A stretch of 5,822 nucleotides of DNA from Chloroflexota bacterium (GCA_019242065.1 JAFAWJ010000839.1:1-5822), one strand, 5' to 3'. Shown: positions 1 to 5,470, counted from the stretch's first letter. The notes: generated by a model not told the origin, from the sequence alone. Numbers and translations are program-made.

Positions 1-2
1 CC

Positions 3-158
3 GTCATCGACATCACCGCGACTGAGTTGGTGCGGGTCGCGCGCCAGCGCCGGCAGCAGGCACTTGCGGCCAGCGCCGGCAAGACTCCCAGCGAGTTCAC
101 GCGACATGCAGGTCGCGCTGACGCGTCGGCTCGTGCTGGTGGGCTAGGCGTCCAATAA
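3..158 (+). CDS. Possible 3' end of an unidentified gene (partial)
   Basis: This frame is open from the left edge of the window to a TAA at 156-158. It gives about 51 residues, beginning VIDITATELVRVARQRRQQA and ending GGLGVQ. The first half looks like a charged helix, which is reasonable for a protein C-terminus; I do not recognise a family. It would converge on the oxidase gene with a 15-bp tail-to-tail overlap. A minus-strand frame over the same bases is also open, and GC-rich DNA leaves frames open by chance, so this call is weak. The start lies outside the window. Confidence 0.35.
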   Translation, partial: VIDITATELVRVARQRRQQALAASAGKTPSEFTRHAGRADASARAGGLGVQ

Positions 159-1799
159 TTGACGCACATAGTCGTTGTAGAAAACGCCACCTGGATCTCG
201 GCTTTGCCGATAGTCATTGAACGCCTTTACACGATCCGAACGCCGGCTATTGATTGCCTTGAGGAAGTTGGGGTTGAAAGGAGCTGTGTGCGTGCCGCTC
301 GGCGCGTTTGGATCGGAAAAGCCGTACATCTTTCCATTGTGGGGAAATCCACCCATGCCGACCCAGTCGCGCTCGACGTCGGCGAAAAACTGCAACAGTT
401 GGGCTGAATAGTCGGCCGCTGACGTCGGTTCAATGAAGCCAATAAGGTCCAGATTGACCACGTACGCGTCTCGGTCGGTGGCATATGCCCCCGACAGGGC
501 GGAGTCGCCCGCCTTCACGAAACGGAACTCCATCGGAGCCGCAATGTGAAACACGTCGTCCTGAATAGTGCGTCGCGCGACGGCATCCAGAGCGTCCCAG
601 ACCATGCCGAGGCCGGCGGTACTTAGATCGGGCAGTTCGATGAAGTACGACATGAACATGACCTGCGAAGCGGCGGCAAGCCAGAGGTCCGAGTGGGCAG
701 CGTTTGCGATGTCGGTCTGGGTCTCGATCTGGTCGAGCGCGATGGCGGCGAACGCCGAGGGCGGCACGGGCGGGAAGCCCTGCAAGGGATTGTAGGCGTT
801 TGACCAGTACTGCGAGGCCCGCAAATACTCTGCCGCGTAACCTGCGATCCCGCCGAGCAGCGCCGCTCCCCACTTGCTTGCTTGTGCGAGCGCACAGGCG
901 GTTGGGGGAAGCGGAGCGCTGTTGCGCGTTTTCGGATCGGGATCGTCAACCACATCCCACCACAGCACGAGGAAGTTCGGCTGGTCGACCCAGGGCACGT
1001 TTGGCGCCGCGGCATATGGCGTGTAGAACGTTTCGATGCGCGCATGTTTTGTGGTGCCAGTCAATTGCGGACTGAAGCCAGCAATGAATGCCTGCTTGTC
1101 TTTGTACAGATATCGCTGATGGCCACCTTGGAGCGTGGTCGCGTAAGGACGCGGGAGGACGTTGAGCGTGATCCTGGTCACGATGCCGAGAGCGCCAAAA
1201 GATACACGCGCAAACTGCAGCTGCGACCAACCGTTCACGGGCGGGGTCGTCGCGTCGACCGTGGTCACGTGTCCGTCGGCCCCCAGAATTGTGAACGAGC
1301 TCGCCGTCTCGGCAAAGATTGGTGCGTCGACGGTTCCACCGTGAACATCCACCGCGGTCATGCCACCCACGCTGAAGAAACCGCCTGCTGTGACGGTCTG
1401 CAGCATCAGGTTGTGGTTGGTCAGGAACGCGTCGAGGTAGTCTTCGCGGATACCGGGGTTCAGTGTGACCTGGTTAGCGCCGGGCCCGAGTTCGATGCCG
1501 TTTTCGCCCACGTCCACGTAGCAGGACATGTCGACGAGGTAACAGTCGGGCTGCGCTGGTGGGGCGCCGCGGTTGTCGCTGGCGACTAGGGGTGGCTGTG
1601 CGTGCCGCTGTCCAGACGTACGCACGCGCAGCCCTTTCCGCGCCGCATCCAGGACGACGCCTTTCAGCTCGTCGAGACTTGTCGGTGTGAAATAGTAAGC
1701 CTCGCCGTTGGTGGGAGGCAGGTGCTCGAGGTTTCCGCACCAGTTCCACCACGTTGGCGAAGTACCCGTAACGGTACCTTGACCCACAGTACTTATCAT
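144..1799 (-). CDS. VAO-family FAD-dependent oxidase (type II cholesterol oxidase / aldonolactone oxidase-like)
   Basis: This 551-residue protein is predicted to be a flavin oxidase that passes electrons from an alcohol-type substrate to O2. An N-terminal PCMH-type FAD domain (about residues 30-220) includes S-G-Q-R-H (62-66), where His66 is the likely covalent FAD site. It also has the VTAGGFFSVGGMTAVDVHGG stretch (136-155) and VSFGALGIVTRITL (199-212). A substrate/cap domain follows. The C-terminal motifs M-E-F-R-F (423-427), P-H-N-G-K (486-490) and DPGGVFYNDYVRQLL match the aldonolactone oxidase end. E-x-R (424/426) and Lys490 align with the catalytic Glu, Arg and Lys of alditol oxidase, and with the E-x-R of type II cholesterol oxidase. 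The canonical H-W before the Lys is H-N here. It is longer than alditol oxidases (about 420 residues) and shorter than cholesterol oxidase (about 610). There is no evident signal peptide. The ATG has GAGGG (1806-1810, complement) six bases upstream. The substrate is unknown. Confidence 0.88.
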   Translation of the reverse strand: MISTVGQGTVTGTSPTWWNWCGNLEHLPPTNGEAYYFTPTSLDELKGVVLDAARKGLRVRTSGQRHAQPPLVASDNRGAPPAQPDCYLVDMSCYVDVGENGIELGPGANQVTLNPGIREDYLDAFLTNHNLMLQTVTAGGFFSVGGMTAVDVHGGTVDAPIFAETASSFTILGADGHVTTVDATTPPVNGWSQLQFARVSFGALGIVTRITLNVLPRPYATTLQGGHQRYLYKDKQAFIAGFSPQLTGTTKHARIETFYTPYAAAPNVPWVDQPNFLVLWWDVVDDPDPKTRNSAPLPPTACALAQASKWGAALLGGIAGYAAEYLRASQYWSNAYNPLQGFPPVPPSAFAAIALDQIETQTDIANAAHSDLWLAAASQVMFMSYFIELPDLSTAGLGMVWDALDAVARRTIQDDVFHIAAPMEFRFVKAGDSALSGAYATDRDAYVVNLDLIGFIEPTSAADYSAQLLQFFADVERDWVGMGGFPHNGKMYGFSDPNAPSGTHTAPFNPNFLKAINSRRSDRVKAFNDYRQSRDPGGVFYNDYVRQLLDA

Positions 1800-2211
1800 G
1801 GCGTGCCCTCATTCCTTTGGAAGCGTCACATATGAACAGGCACGGTGCGGGCGCGCCGTGATGTTAGTGCCAATCTGTCCCAAATGGCAGCGAATGCAGG
1901 CCCAGCCGGCTTCGAGATCGAGCCTGAGCCGAATGGGTTCGAGGGTAGCTGAACGGGCTTTCAGTTCTCGGGTCACCTGGCTAGACCGCACGCCACACGC
2001 CGCGACCTCGACGATGTGCCCCTCCACCGGTCAACCCAAGATCTAACTCCAATTGGTCAGCGTAAACTTGAGTCCAAGCCTGTTCTCCGCCGGTCACATC
2101 CGTTTCGACCCAAGTCGTGGTACAGTGCGCGCAGCCCGGAGTGTTATTGCCAGTGAGGCAGGGCCTGAGCCCGGATGTCTTTTTCTCATGAGGCAGTACG
2201 GGTCGGACGCC
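1800..2211. other. Gap between the oxidase and the IS5-like element; no confident gene
   Basis: About 410 bp should hold the oxidase promoter, but I see no clear -35/-10 pair. Two weak opposing frames exist. One is a 72-codon GTG frame on the minus strand (1809-2027), starting M-E-G-H-I-V-E-V, whose TGA lies 9 bases before the oxidase ATG, so translational coupling is conceivable. The other is an 82-codon frame on the plus strand (1798-2046). Neither resembles a family I know. An 8-bp direct repeat TGAGGCAG occurs at 2154-2161 and 2189-2196, just before the IS element. Confidence 0.5.
1809..2027 (-). CDS. Doubtful small ORF just upstream of the oxidase
   Basis: This 72-codon GTG-initiated frame runs in the same direction as the oxidase and ends 9 bases before its ATG. 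The spacing would suit a coupled two-gene unit, and third positions are mostly G or C. No family is recognised, the GTG lacks a good Shine-Dalgarno sequence, and an opposing frame of similar length covers the same bases. It may be nothing more than an open stretch in the oxidase leader. Confidence 0.18.
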   Translation of the reverse strand: MEGHIVEVAACGVRSSQVTRELKARSATLEPIRLRLDLEAGWACIRCHLGQIGTNITARPHRACSYVTLPKE

Positions 2212-2274
2212 CTAACAGGTCGTTGATAAAGGGCGGGTCTTCCGGTAGTGATGCTGGCGGAGTAGGGTAGAGGC

Positions 2275-3099
2275 GTGCGTGGACGAACGAAGCCTCAGAC
2301 CAGCATGCTGGCGTTCATTGATCCAGAGAGCCGCATTCCGGCCAATCATCCGCTGCGGACGATCAGGCTGTTCGCCGACGCGGCATTGGCCGAGCTGTCG
2401 CCGGAGTTCGATCGGCTGTACGCGGCTGATGGGCAAGGACGACCGTCGATTCCGCCCGAGCGGTTGCTGAAGGCGAGCCTCCTGATGAGCCTGTTCTCGG
2501 TACGCAGCGAGCGCGCCTTCTGCGAGGCGCTCGACTATGACCTGCGCTTCAGGTGGTTCCTGGACATGGATCTGGTCGAGACCAGCTTCGACCACTCGAC
2601 GTTCACCAGGAATCGCCAACGGCTGCTGGACGCACACGTCAGCCGTCAGTTCTTTGACGAGGTGGTCGTGCAAGCCGATCGGCTGCACCTCCTGAGCGAT
2701 GAGCACTTCACGGTCGATGGCACGCTGATCGAAGCGGCGGCCAGCTTGAAGAGCTTCCGTTCCAAAGATGAGCCACCGGACGAGGAAGGCGGCAGCAATG
2801 CTGGGGGCAATCCGGCCAATCGGTGGGTGGACTTTCGCGGCGAGCAGCGCTCGAACGCGACGCACCAGAGTCGCACCGATCCAGATGCGCGGTTGTACAA
2901 GAAAGGTGCTGGACAGACGGCCAAACTGTGCTACCTCGGGCACGCCGTGATGGAGAACCGGCATGGTCTGTTGGTGGACTTCCTGGTCACCACGGCGAGC
3001 GGCACGGCGGAATGCGCGGTGGTGCCAGGCTTGATGGATGGGCTGCGGGAACGACGCTTCCATCCCCAGACGGTTGGGTTGGACAAGGGCTACCTCTGA
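2275..3099 (+). pseudogene. IS5/IS1182-like transposase, N-terminal part (disrupted)
   Basis: These are the first 273 codons of a DDE transposase, followed by one IS110-derived codon (Leu) and a TGA supplied by the inserted element. Residues 1-110 are the N-terminal domain typical of the family (P-x-x-H-P-L-R-x-I, then G-R-P-S-I-P-P-E-R-L-L-K, then S-E-R-x-F-C-E-x-L-D-Y-D-L-x-F-R-W-F). The catalytic core begins with HFTVDGTLIEAAASLKSF (first Asp at 148), continues through D-F-R-G-E-x-R-S-N-x-T-H and L-C-Y-L-G-H-A-V-M-E-N-R, and reaches the second Asp at 270 in G-L-D-K-G-Y. The catalytic Glu lies on the separated C-terminal piece, so this fragment alone cannot be active. The GTG start has a G-rich stretch (about 2263-2268) as its likely ribosome site. 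Confidence 0.9.
3089..3093 (+). repeat. Left copy of the 5-bp GCTAC target/core repeat
   Basis: GCTAC lies at the junction between the IS5 transposase codons for Gly-Tyr and the IS110 end. The other copy is at 5071-5075. The bases on either side differ between the two copies, so the repeat is exactly 5 bp. IS110 elements insert by recombination at a short shared core, and the true core may be a dinucleotide within this pentamer. Confidence 0.85.
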
Positions 3100-3110
3100 A
3101 GTTGTCAAGC
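3097..3110 (+). repeat. Subterminal inverted repeat, right end of the IS110 element
   Basis: TGAAGTTGTCAAGC lies three bases inside the GCTAC core. Its partner at 5052-5065 reads, on the opposite strand, TGAAGGTAGCAAGC (11 of 14 identical), five bases inside the other core copy. Subterminal repeats are a hallmark of the IS1111 subgroup. Part of this similarity overlaps the junction-promoter hexamers, so the two explanations are not independent. Confidence 0.5.
3103..3108 (-). promoter_or_regulatory. -35 half of the circle-junction promoter (element right end)
   Basis: The complement reads TTGACA, a perfect sigma-70 -35 hexamer, pointing out of the element's right end. With the nine following element bases (ACTTCAGAG), the five-base core GTAGC and TGG from the left end, the spacer to TATGAA is 17 bp. 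Such junction promoters are known for circular intermediates of IS110-family elements. Confidence 0.65.
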
Positions 3111-3345
3111 CACGGCCGTGCTGACGAAGCCGTAGCACAGTGGCCGGCGGGCGAGGACAGGGAGGGGGGCTGCTCACCTATCGGCTCGTCACCGCAGCCA
3201 CGAAGGGGCCCTGTCACCCAACTGGGCCGCAGCGAGCAGAGCGAGCGGAGGATGGCGCGCAGCGCCATTGACGGGGAACGAGGCTGTGGCAGGCTCTCAC
3301 GCTGGGGAGCGGTCCCCCGGTCAACCGCGGTCCTGAGACTCCAAG
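3111..3345 (-). other. Long 3' non-coding tail of the IS110 element
   Basis: About 235 bases between the transposase stop and the right end carry no gene I can support. They hold a 10-bp palindrome CACGGCCGTG (3111-3120), a hairpin GTGCT-G-ACG-AAGC-CGT-AGCAC (3118-3138, one bulge), and a perfect 7-bp stem with a three-base loop, ATGGCGC-GCA-GCGCCAT (3252-3268). In the IS1111 subgroup the guide RNA lies in this position, so this is the alternative site for it. One segment, GTGCTACGGC on the minus strand, matches the target GCTACGAC at seven of eight bases. Confidence 0.45.
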
Positions 3346-4680
3346 TCACGCTTTGGCCTTGTCGGCCCTCATTGGCGTGGCTGATTTGTCAGCACGTCGG
3401 CGGATCGGCTGTACCTGCGGCTCGGCCAGGCCGGCGACGAAGGCGGTGAGCTTAGCGTGTCGCTGGAAGCGAAGCTCACCGTGTGGCGGTGGTGGCAGGC
3501 TGGGCAAGTGCTCATCGGCGTAGATCGTCGGCAATGCCTTCACCGTGCGGCAGGGTTCGCCGTTGGCTAGCTTAGCCGTAGCGTACGTGCCTTTGGCGCA
3601 TCCAGTCGCGAGGCGTGGGCCACCACTCCGCATGCGCAGACGGCTCAGCTTCTTAGCTGTTGGTCGAGGTAAAGCGTAGCGGTACGGTTCCTGGCGGCGC
3701 AGGAGTTCGAATGCGAGTACCACCAACTTGCGGGCGGTGGCGACGACCGCCACGTTGCGCCCTTTTTTGCTGGCGATACGGCGAAAGAACACGCCCAGCG
3801 GACCCGGATGACTGGCAACATGTTGGGCCGCTTCCACCAGCATCCAACGCGCATGCCCCCGGCCAGCCTTTGTAATCGGACCGTGGTAGATGTGCGCGGC
3901 TGACTGTTTGGTACTCGGCACCAGCCCCAGGTAGCTCGCCGCGTGATCACCGTCTGGAAAGCGCGACACGTCGCCGAGCGCCGCAAGCAGTGTTTGGGCG
4001 CACAGTACGTCAACCCCCGGCAGGGTGATCAGGAGCTTCAAGCGACGATCGGCCCCACCGCTGGTGAAGATACGTTGCTCCAGTTCAGCAACGCCTGCTT
4101 CGACTTCGTCCAGCAAGTGCAGGTCCCGCTGGATGGCCGCTCGATCGTCTGGCTCCAGTTCGAGCAGAATCGTTTGGAGCCACTCCTTTCCTTGCTGGGA
4201 GAACAGCTTGCATGACGGATTGGGAATCAACCGCTGATGCAAGATGGAATGGATGCGGTTCTTGATCGCCGTGGCGTCCCCCACCAATGCAGACCGCCGA
4301 CCCGTCAGTTGACGGAGCTGAGCTGTGGCCGCATCCGGCTGCCACACGCCGGGCAAGTACTGCGCACGCAGCAGCTGGGCTAACGTTGCCGCATCCACTT
4401 TATCCGTCTTGACTTTAGCCTCGGCGATGGCTGCGGTGCGCATGGGATTGGACACCACGATTTCGGCCACGAACGGTCGCAGCAGCTCGACGACTGGCCA
4501 GGTGTTGGTGGTCGCTTCGACGGCTACCCGATCGTCGGAGTGCAGGCGCTCCTGTGCGAACGTCTTCAGTTGTTCGCGCGTCACCGTGACCCGATGACGG
4601 CTTTCGACCGCACCGGCATCGTTGACGATGCACACCTCGAGCACGCGTTTGTGCAAATCCAGACCAACCCAGCGGGCCAT
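3346..4680 (-). CDS. IS110-family transposase (DEDD recombinase)
   Basis: This 444-residue recombinase cuts and joins DNA during element excision and insertion; family members use an RNA guide. The N-terminal RuvC-like domain carries all four acidic residues: Asp8 in G-L-D-L-H-K, Glu55 in V-A-V-E-A-T, and Asp93 and Asp96 in K-T-D-K-V-D-A. A helical linker (about residues 150-210) follows. The C-terminal Transposase_20 domain has I-T-L-P-G-V-D (218-224) and YLGLVPSTKQSAAHIYHGPI, where Ser260 corresponds to the catalytic Ser241 of IS621. G-P-I-T-K-A-G-R-G-H-A-R-W-M-L then follows. The protein is about 100 residues longer than IS621, with a basic, Pro- and Ala-rich extension beyond residue 340. 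AGGAGG (4687-4692, complement) lies six bases before the ATG, an ideal ribosome site that fixes the start. Confidence 0.94.
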   Translation of the reverse strand: MARWVGLDLHKRVLEVCIVNDAGAVESRHRVTVTREQLKTFAQERLHSDDRVAVEATTNTWPVVELLRPFVAEIVVSNPMRTAAIAEAKVKTDKVDAATLAQLLRAQYLPGVWQPDAATAQLRQLTGRRSALVGDATAIKNRIHSILHQRLIPNPSCKLFSQQGKEWLQTILLELEPDDRAAIQRDLHLLDEVEAGVAELEQRIFTSGGADRRLKLLITLPGVDVLCAQTLLAALGDVSRFPDGDHAASYLGLVPSTKQSAAHIYHGPITKAGRGHARWMLVEAAQHVASHPGPLGVFFRRIASKKGRNVAVVATARKLVVLAFELLRRQEPYRYALPRPTAKKLSRLRMRSGGPRLATGCAKGTYATAKLANGEPCRTVKALPTIYADEHLPSLPPPPHGELRFQRHAKLTAFVAGLAEPQVQPIRRRADKSATPMRADKAKA

Positions 4681-4686
4681 ACACTA

Positions 4687-4692
4687 CCTCCT
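4687..4692 (-). promoter_or_regulatory. Ribosome binding site of the IS110 transposase
   Basis: The complement reads AGGAGG, a full Shine-Dalgarno core, six bases before the ATG at 4680-4678. A 7-bp hairpin (4711-4730) lies about 20 bases upstream and could affect access to it. Confidence 0.8.
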
Positions 4693-4732
4693 GTGGAGAC
4701 CAGCGGACCAGCCGCCCACTAGCGGGCGGCAC

Positions 4733-4766
4733 GGACGCACGCTCGGTGGCAGCTGAGCGCGAGTCC
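4733..4766 (-). other. Long hairpin in the IS110 leader RNA
   Basis: On the minus strand, GGACTCGCGCTC (4766-4755) pairs with GAGCGTGCGTCC (4744-4733) over 12 positions, with one mismatch and one G-U wobble. The ten-base loop is AGCTGCCACC. The wobble exists only in the minus-strand transcript; the plus-strand transcript would have a C-A mismatch there, which favours a leftward RNA. Confidence 0.6.
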
Positions 4767-4909
4767 AATGGGCCAGACGGCACCTACCTCTTCGAGCTCG
4801 TAGCTCACCCGGGTGGGTCGGTGGGCGGTCAGTTACGACAGCGGGCTCAAAGCCCATAGCTCTTGACGACCGGCCCCGACGTGACTGGTCCGTCGGTCTC
4901 GCGCTCAGC
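4752..4909. repeat. Perfect 12-bp inverted repeat in the IS110 leader
   Basis: GCTGAGCGCGAG (4752-4763) and CTCGCGCTCAGC (4898-4909) are exact reverse complements, separated by 134 bases. They could close a stem around most of the proposed guide RNA. Each arm also takes part in a competing local hairpin (4899-4913 and 4733-4766). Confidence 0.8.
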
Positions 4910-5051
4910 GCGATCAGTGTTGTTCTCGCGATACCACGTCGTGCCACGCCCGGTAGTTGACAGCAAAGCTCGCCGACAACGCGTCCTGCAACACTTCGAG
5001 CGTCGTGGCCTCTGCCGTTCGTGTTGTCCACCCGGGCGTGCAGCATGATGT

Positions 5052-5065
5052 GCTTGCTACCTTCA
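5052..5065 (-). repeat. Subterminal inverted repeat, left end of the IS110 element
   Basis: This is the partner of the repeat at 3097-3110. It overlaps most of the TATGAA hexamer and contains a second AGGTAGC (5056-5062, complement), resembling the element-core join at the other end. Confidence 0.5.
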
Positions 5066-5067
5066 TA
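5062..5067 (-). promoter_or_regulatory. -10 half of the circle-junction promoter (element left end)
   Basis: The complement reads TATGAA, three bases inside the core at the element's left end. In the linear copy no good -35 lies at the right distance, because that position is occupied by IS5 transposase sequence. When the element circularises, TTGACA from the right end is placed exactly 17 bp upstream. Confidence 0.65.
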
Positions 5068-5070
5068 CCA

Positions 5071-5075
5071 GCTAC
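5071..5075 (+). repeat. Right copy of the 5-bp GCTAC target/core repeat
   Basis: This is the second copy of GCTAC, after which the IS5 transposase frame resumes at GAC ACG CGG. Keeping a single copy recreates the coding sequence for D-K-G-Y-D-T-R-D. Confidence 0.85.
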
Positions 5076-5375
5076 GACACGCGGGACCTGGTCGCCACGC
5101 TGCGCGCCAAGCACATCACGCCGCACGTCGCTCAGAACACGGCTGGTCGGCGGAGTGCCATTGACGGTCGCACGACGCGGCACGTGGGGTATGCCATCAG
5201 CCATCGGATCCGCATGAAGGTAGAGGAAATCTTCGGCTGGCTGAAGACCATCGGCGGCTTGCGCAAAACGCGGTACCGCGGCCTGGCGAAGGTCGACTTC
5301 GCTGGGTACCTCGCGGGTGCCGCCTACAACCTCGTACGACTGGCCCGGCTGGTGGCGGCTCCCGCATCGGTGTGA
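5076..5375 (+). pseudogene. IS5/IS1182-like transposase, C-terminal part (disrupted)
   Basis: This is the remaining 99 codons plus TGA of the transposase split by the IS110 element. It resumes with D-T-R-D-L-V directly after the GCTAC repeat. The conserved family tail follows: H-V-A-Q-N-T-A-G-R-R-S-A-I-D-G-R-T-T-R-H, then R-I-R-M-K-V-E-E-I-F-G-W-L-K-T. The catalytic Glu is at restored residue 323 or 324. The sequence then runs G-G-L-R-K-T-R-Y-R-G-L-A-K-V and A-A-Y-N-L-V-R-L. Joining 3093 to 5076 gives a 372-residue protein of normal length in one frame with no stops, so the insertion appears to be the only gross lesion. A GTG at 5184 could start a short peptide, but there is no reason to think it functions. 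Confidence 0.9.
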
Positions 5376-5384
5376 GTGCTCGGC

Positions 5385-5403
5385 GGCCGCTGAACCGGCG
5401 GCC
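5385..5403 (+). other. GC-rich hairpin after the transposase stop
   Basis: GGCCGC (5385-5390) and GCGGCC (5398-5403) form a 6-bp stem with a seven-base loop, nine bases after the TGA of the IS5 transposase. No T-run follows, so it is not a convincing intrinsic terminator. It may simply be part of the IS5 tail. Confidence 0.3.
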
Positions 5404-5470
5404 CGCCACCAGATTCCCGATCACCAACTCACCTCATAACCCTGCCGTCCGCCCGCTTTTCAGCCGTAAC

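Larger units (their letters stand above)
4711..4913 (-). ncRNA. Candidate bridge (guide) RNA in the IS110 leader
   Basis: Members of the IS110 group make a leader-encoded RNA with a target-binding loop followed by a donor-binding loop. Read on the minus strand, this leader shows, in order: hairpin TCGCGC-TGA-GCGCGA (4913-4899); hairpin GGGCT-TTG-AGCCC (4855-4843); and CCCGCTGTCGTAAC (4845-4832), which resembles the interrupted target CCCGCGTGTCGTAGC with one deletion and one mismatch. Next come GAGCTACGAG (4806-4797), sharing GCTACGA with the opposite target strand; AGAGGTAG (4791-4784), identical to the element's right end plus core; and TCAGCTGC (4756-4749), which could pair with core plus left end GTAGCTGG using two wobbles. 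A hairpin GCCGCCC-GCTAGT-GGGCGGC (4730-4711) follows. The IS621 bridge RNA has a similar size (about 177 nt). RNA ends and guide limits are guesses. The match to the far side of the target beyond the core is poor. Confidence 0.5.
3094..5075 (-). mobile_element. IS110-family insertion sequence (1982 bp) nested in the IS5-like transposase
   Basis: Continuity of the host transposase frame on each side sets the boundaries. The element is 1982 bp counting one GCTAC copy. It lies on the minus strand, with its left (5') end near 5075 and its right (3') end near 3094. It contains one DEDD transposase gene, a leader of about 390 bp before it and a tail of about 250 bp after it. It lacks terminal inverted repeats, as is normal for this family. 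However, a subterminal 14-mer pair, TGAAGTTGTCAAGC (3097-3110) and inverted TGAAGGTAGCAAGC (5052-5065), matches at 11 of 14 positions. The element is gross-intact: the open frame, catalytic residues and both ends are present, so it could still be mobile. Confidence 0.88.
2212..5470 (+). mobile_element. IS5/IS1182-like insertion sequence, interrupted by an IS110-family element
   Basis: This is a DDE-type insertion sequence whose single transposase gene is split by the IS110 element at 3094-5075. Without the insert it would be about 1.28 kb, normal for this type. The left end reads CTAACAGGTCGTTGATAAA (2212-2230). The right end carries TTTTCAGCCGTAAC (5457-5470), which inversely matches only the inner half of the left end (TTTATCAACGAC). 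The outer bases have diverged, so the exact right boundary and any target duplication are uncertain. Both the interruption and the poor end match suggest it no longer moves by itself. Confidence 0.7.

Noticed and set aside
882..1589. 235-codon frame on the plus strand inside the oxidase gene
   Set aside because: It is antisense to well-conserved FAD-domain sequence and shows no family motif, so it is an open shadow frame in GC-rich DNA.
2154..2196. TGAGGCAG direct repeat as an operator or attachment site
   Set aside because: There are only two 8-bp copies, 35 bp apart, with no adjacent promoter or integrase, so it is too weak to interpret.
3118..3138. Tail hairpin containing GCTACGGC (near-match to target GCTACGAC), considered as the main guide site
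   Set aside because: No matching donor segments in the proper order were found in the tail, and the circle-junction promoter feeds the leader first. It is kept only as the alternative.
2212..3177. 321-codon frame on the minus strand across the transposase fragment
   Set aside because: It is the antisense shadow of a clearly recognisable DDE transposase, is very rich in Arg, Gln and Pro, and runs through the IS5 left end and into IS110 sequence.
2823..3449. 208-codon plus-strand frame spanning the IS5/IS110 junction
   Set aside because: It crosses a recent insertion boundary and antisense transposase sequence, so it cannot be an ancestral gene. Its composition is non-protein-like.
5021..5037. 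Leader segment TGGACAA resembling the target's TTGGACAAGG, considered as a guide
   Set aside because: It lies about 190 bases from the other target-like segment, too far for one target-binding loop. Matches of this length are expected by chance in GC-rich DNA.
4914..5204. 96-codon minus-strand frame including A-L-S-A-S-F-A-V-N-Y-R-A-W-H-D-V-V
   Set aside because: The middle looks protein-like, but the frame starts inside the antisense of the IS5 transposase and crosses the element boundary. The leader part has no recognisable domain.
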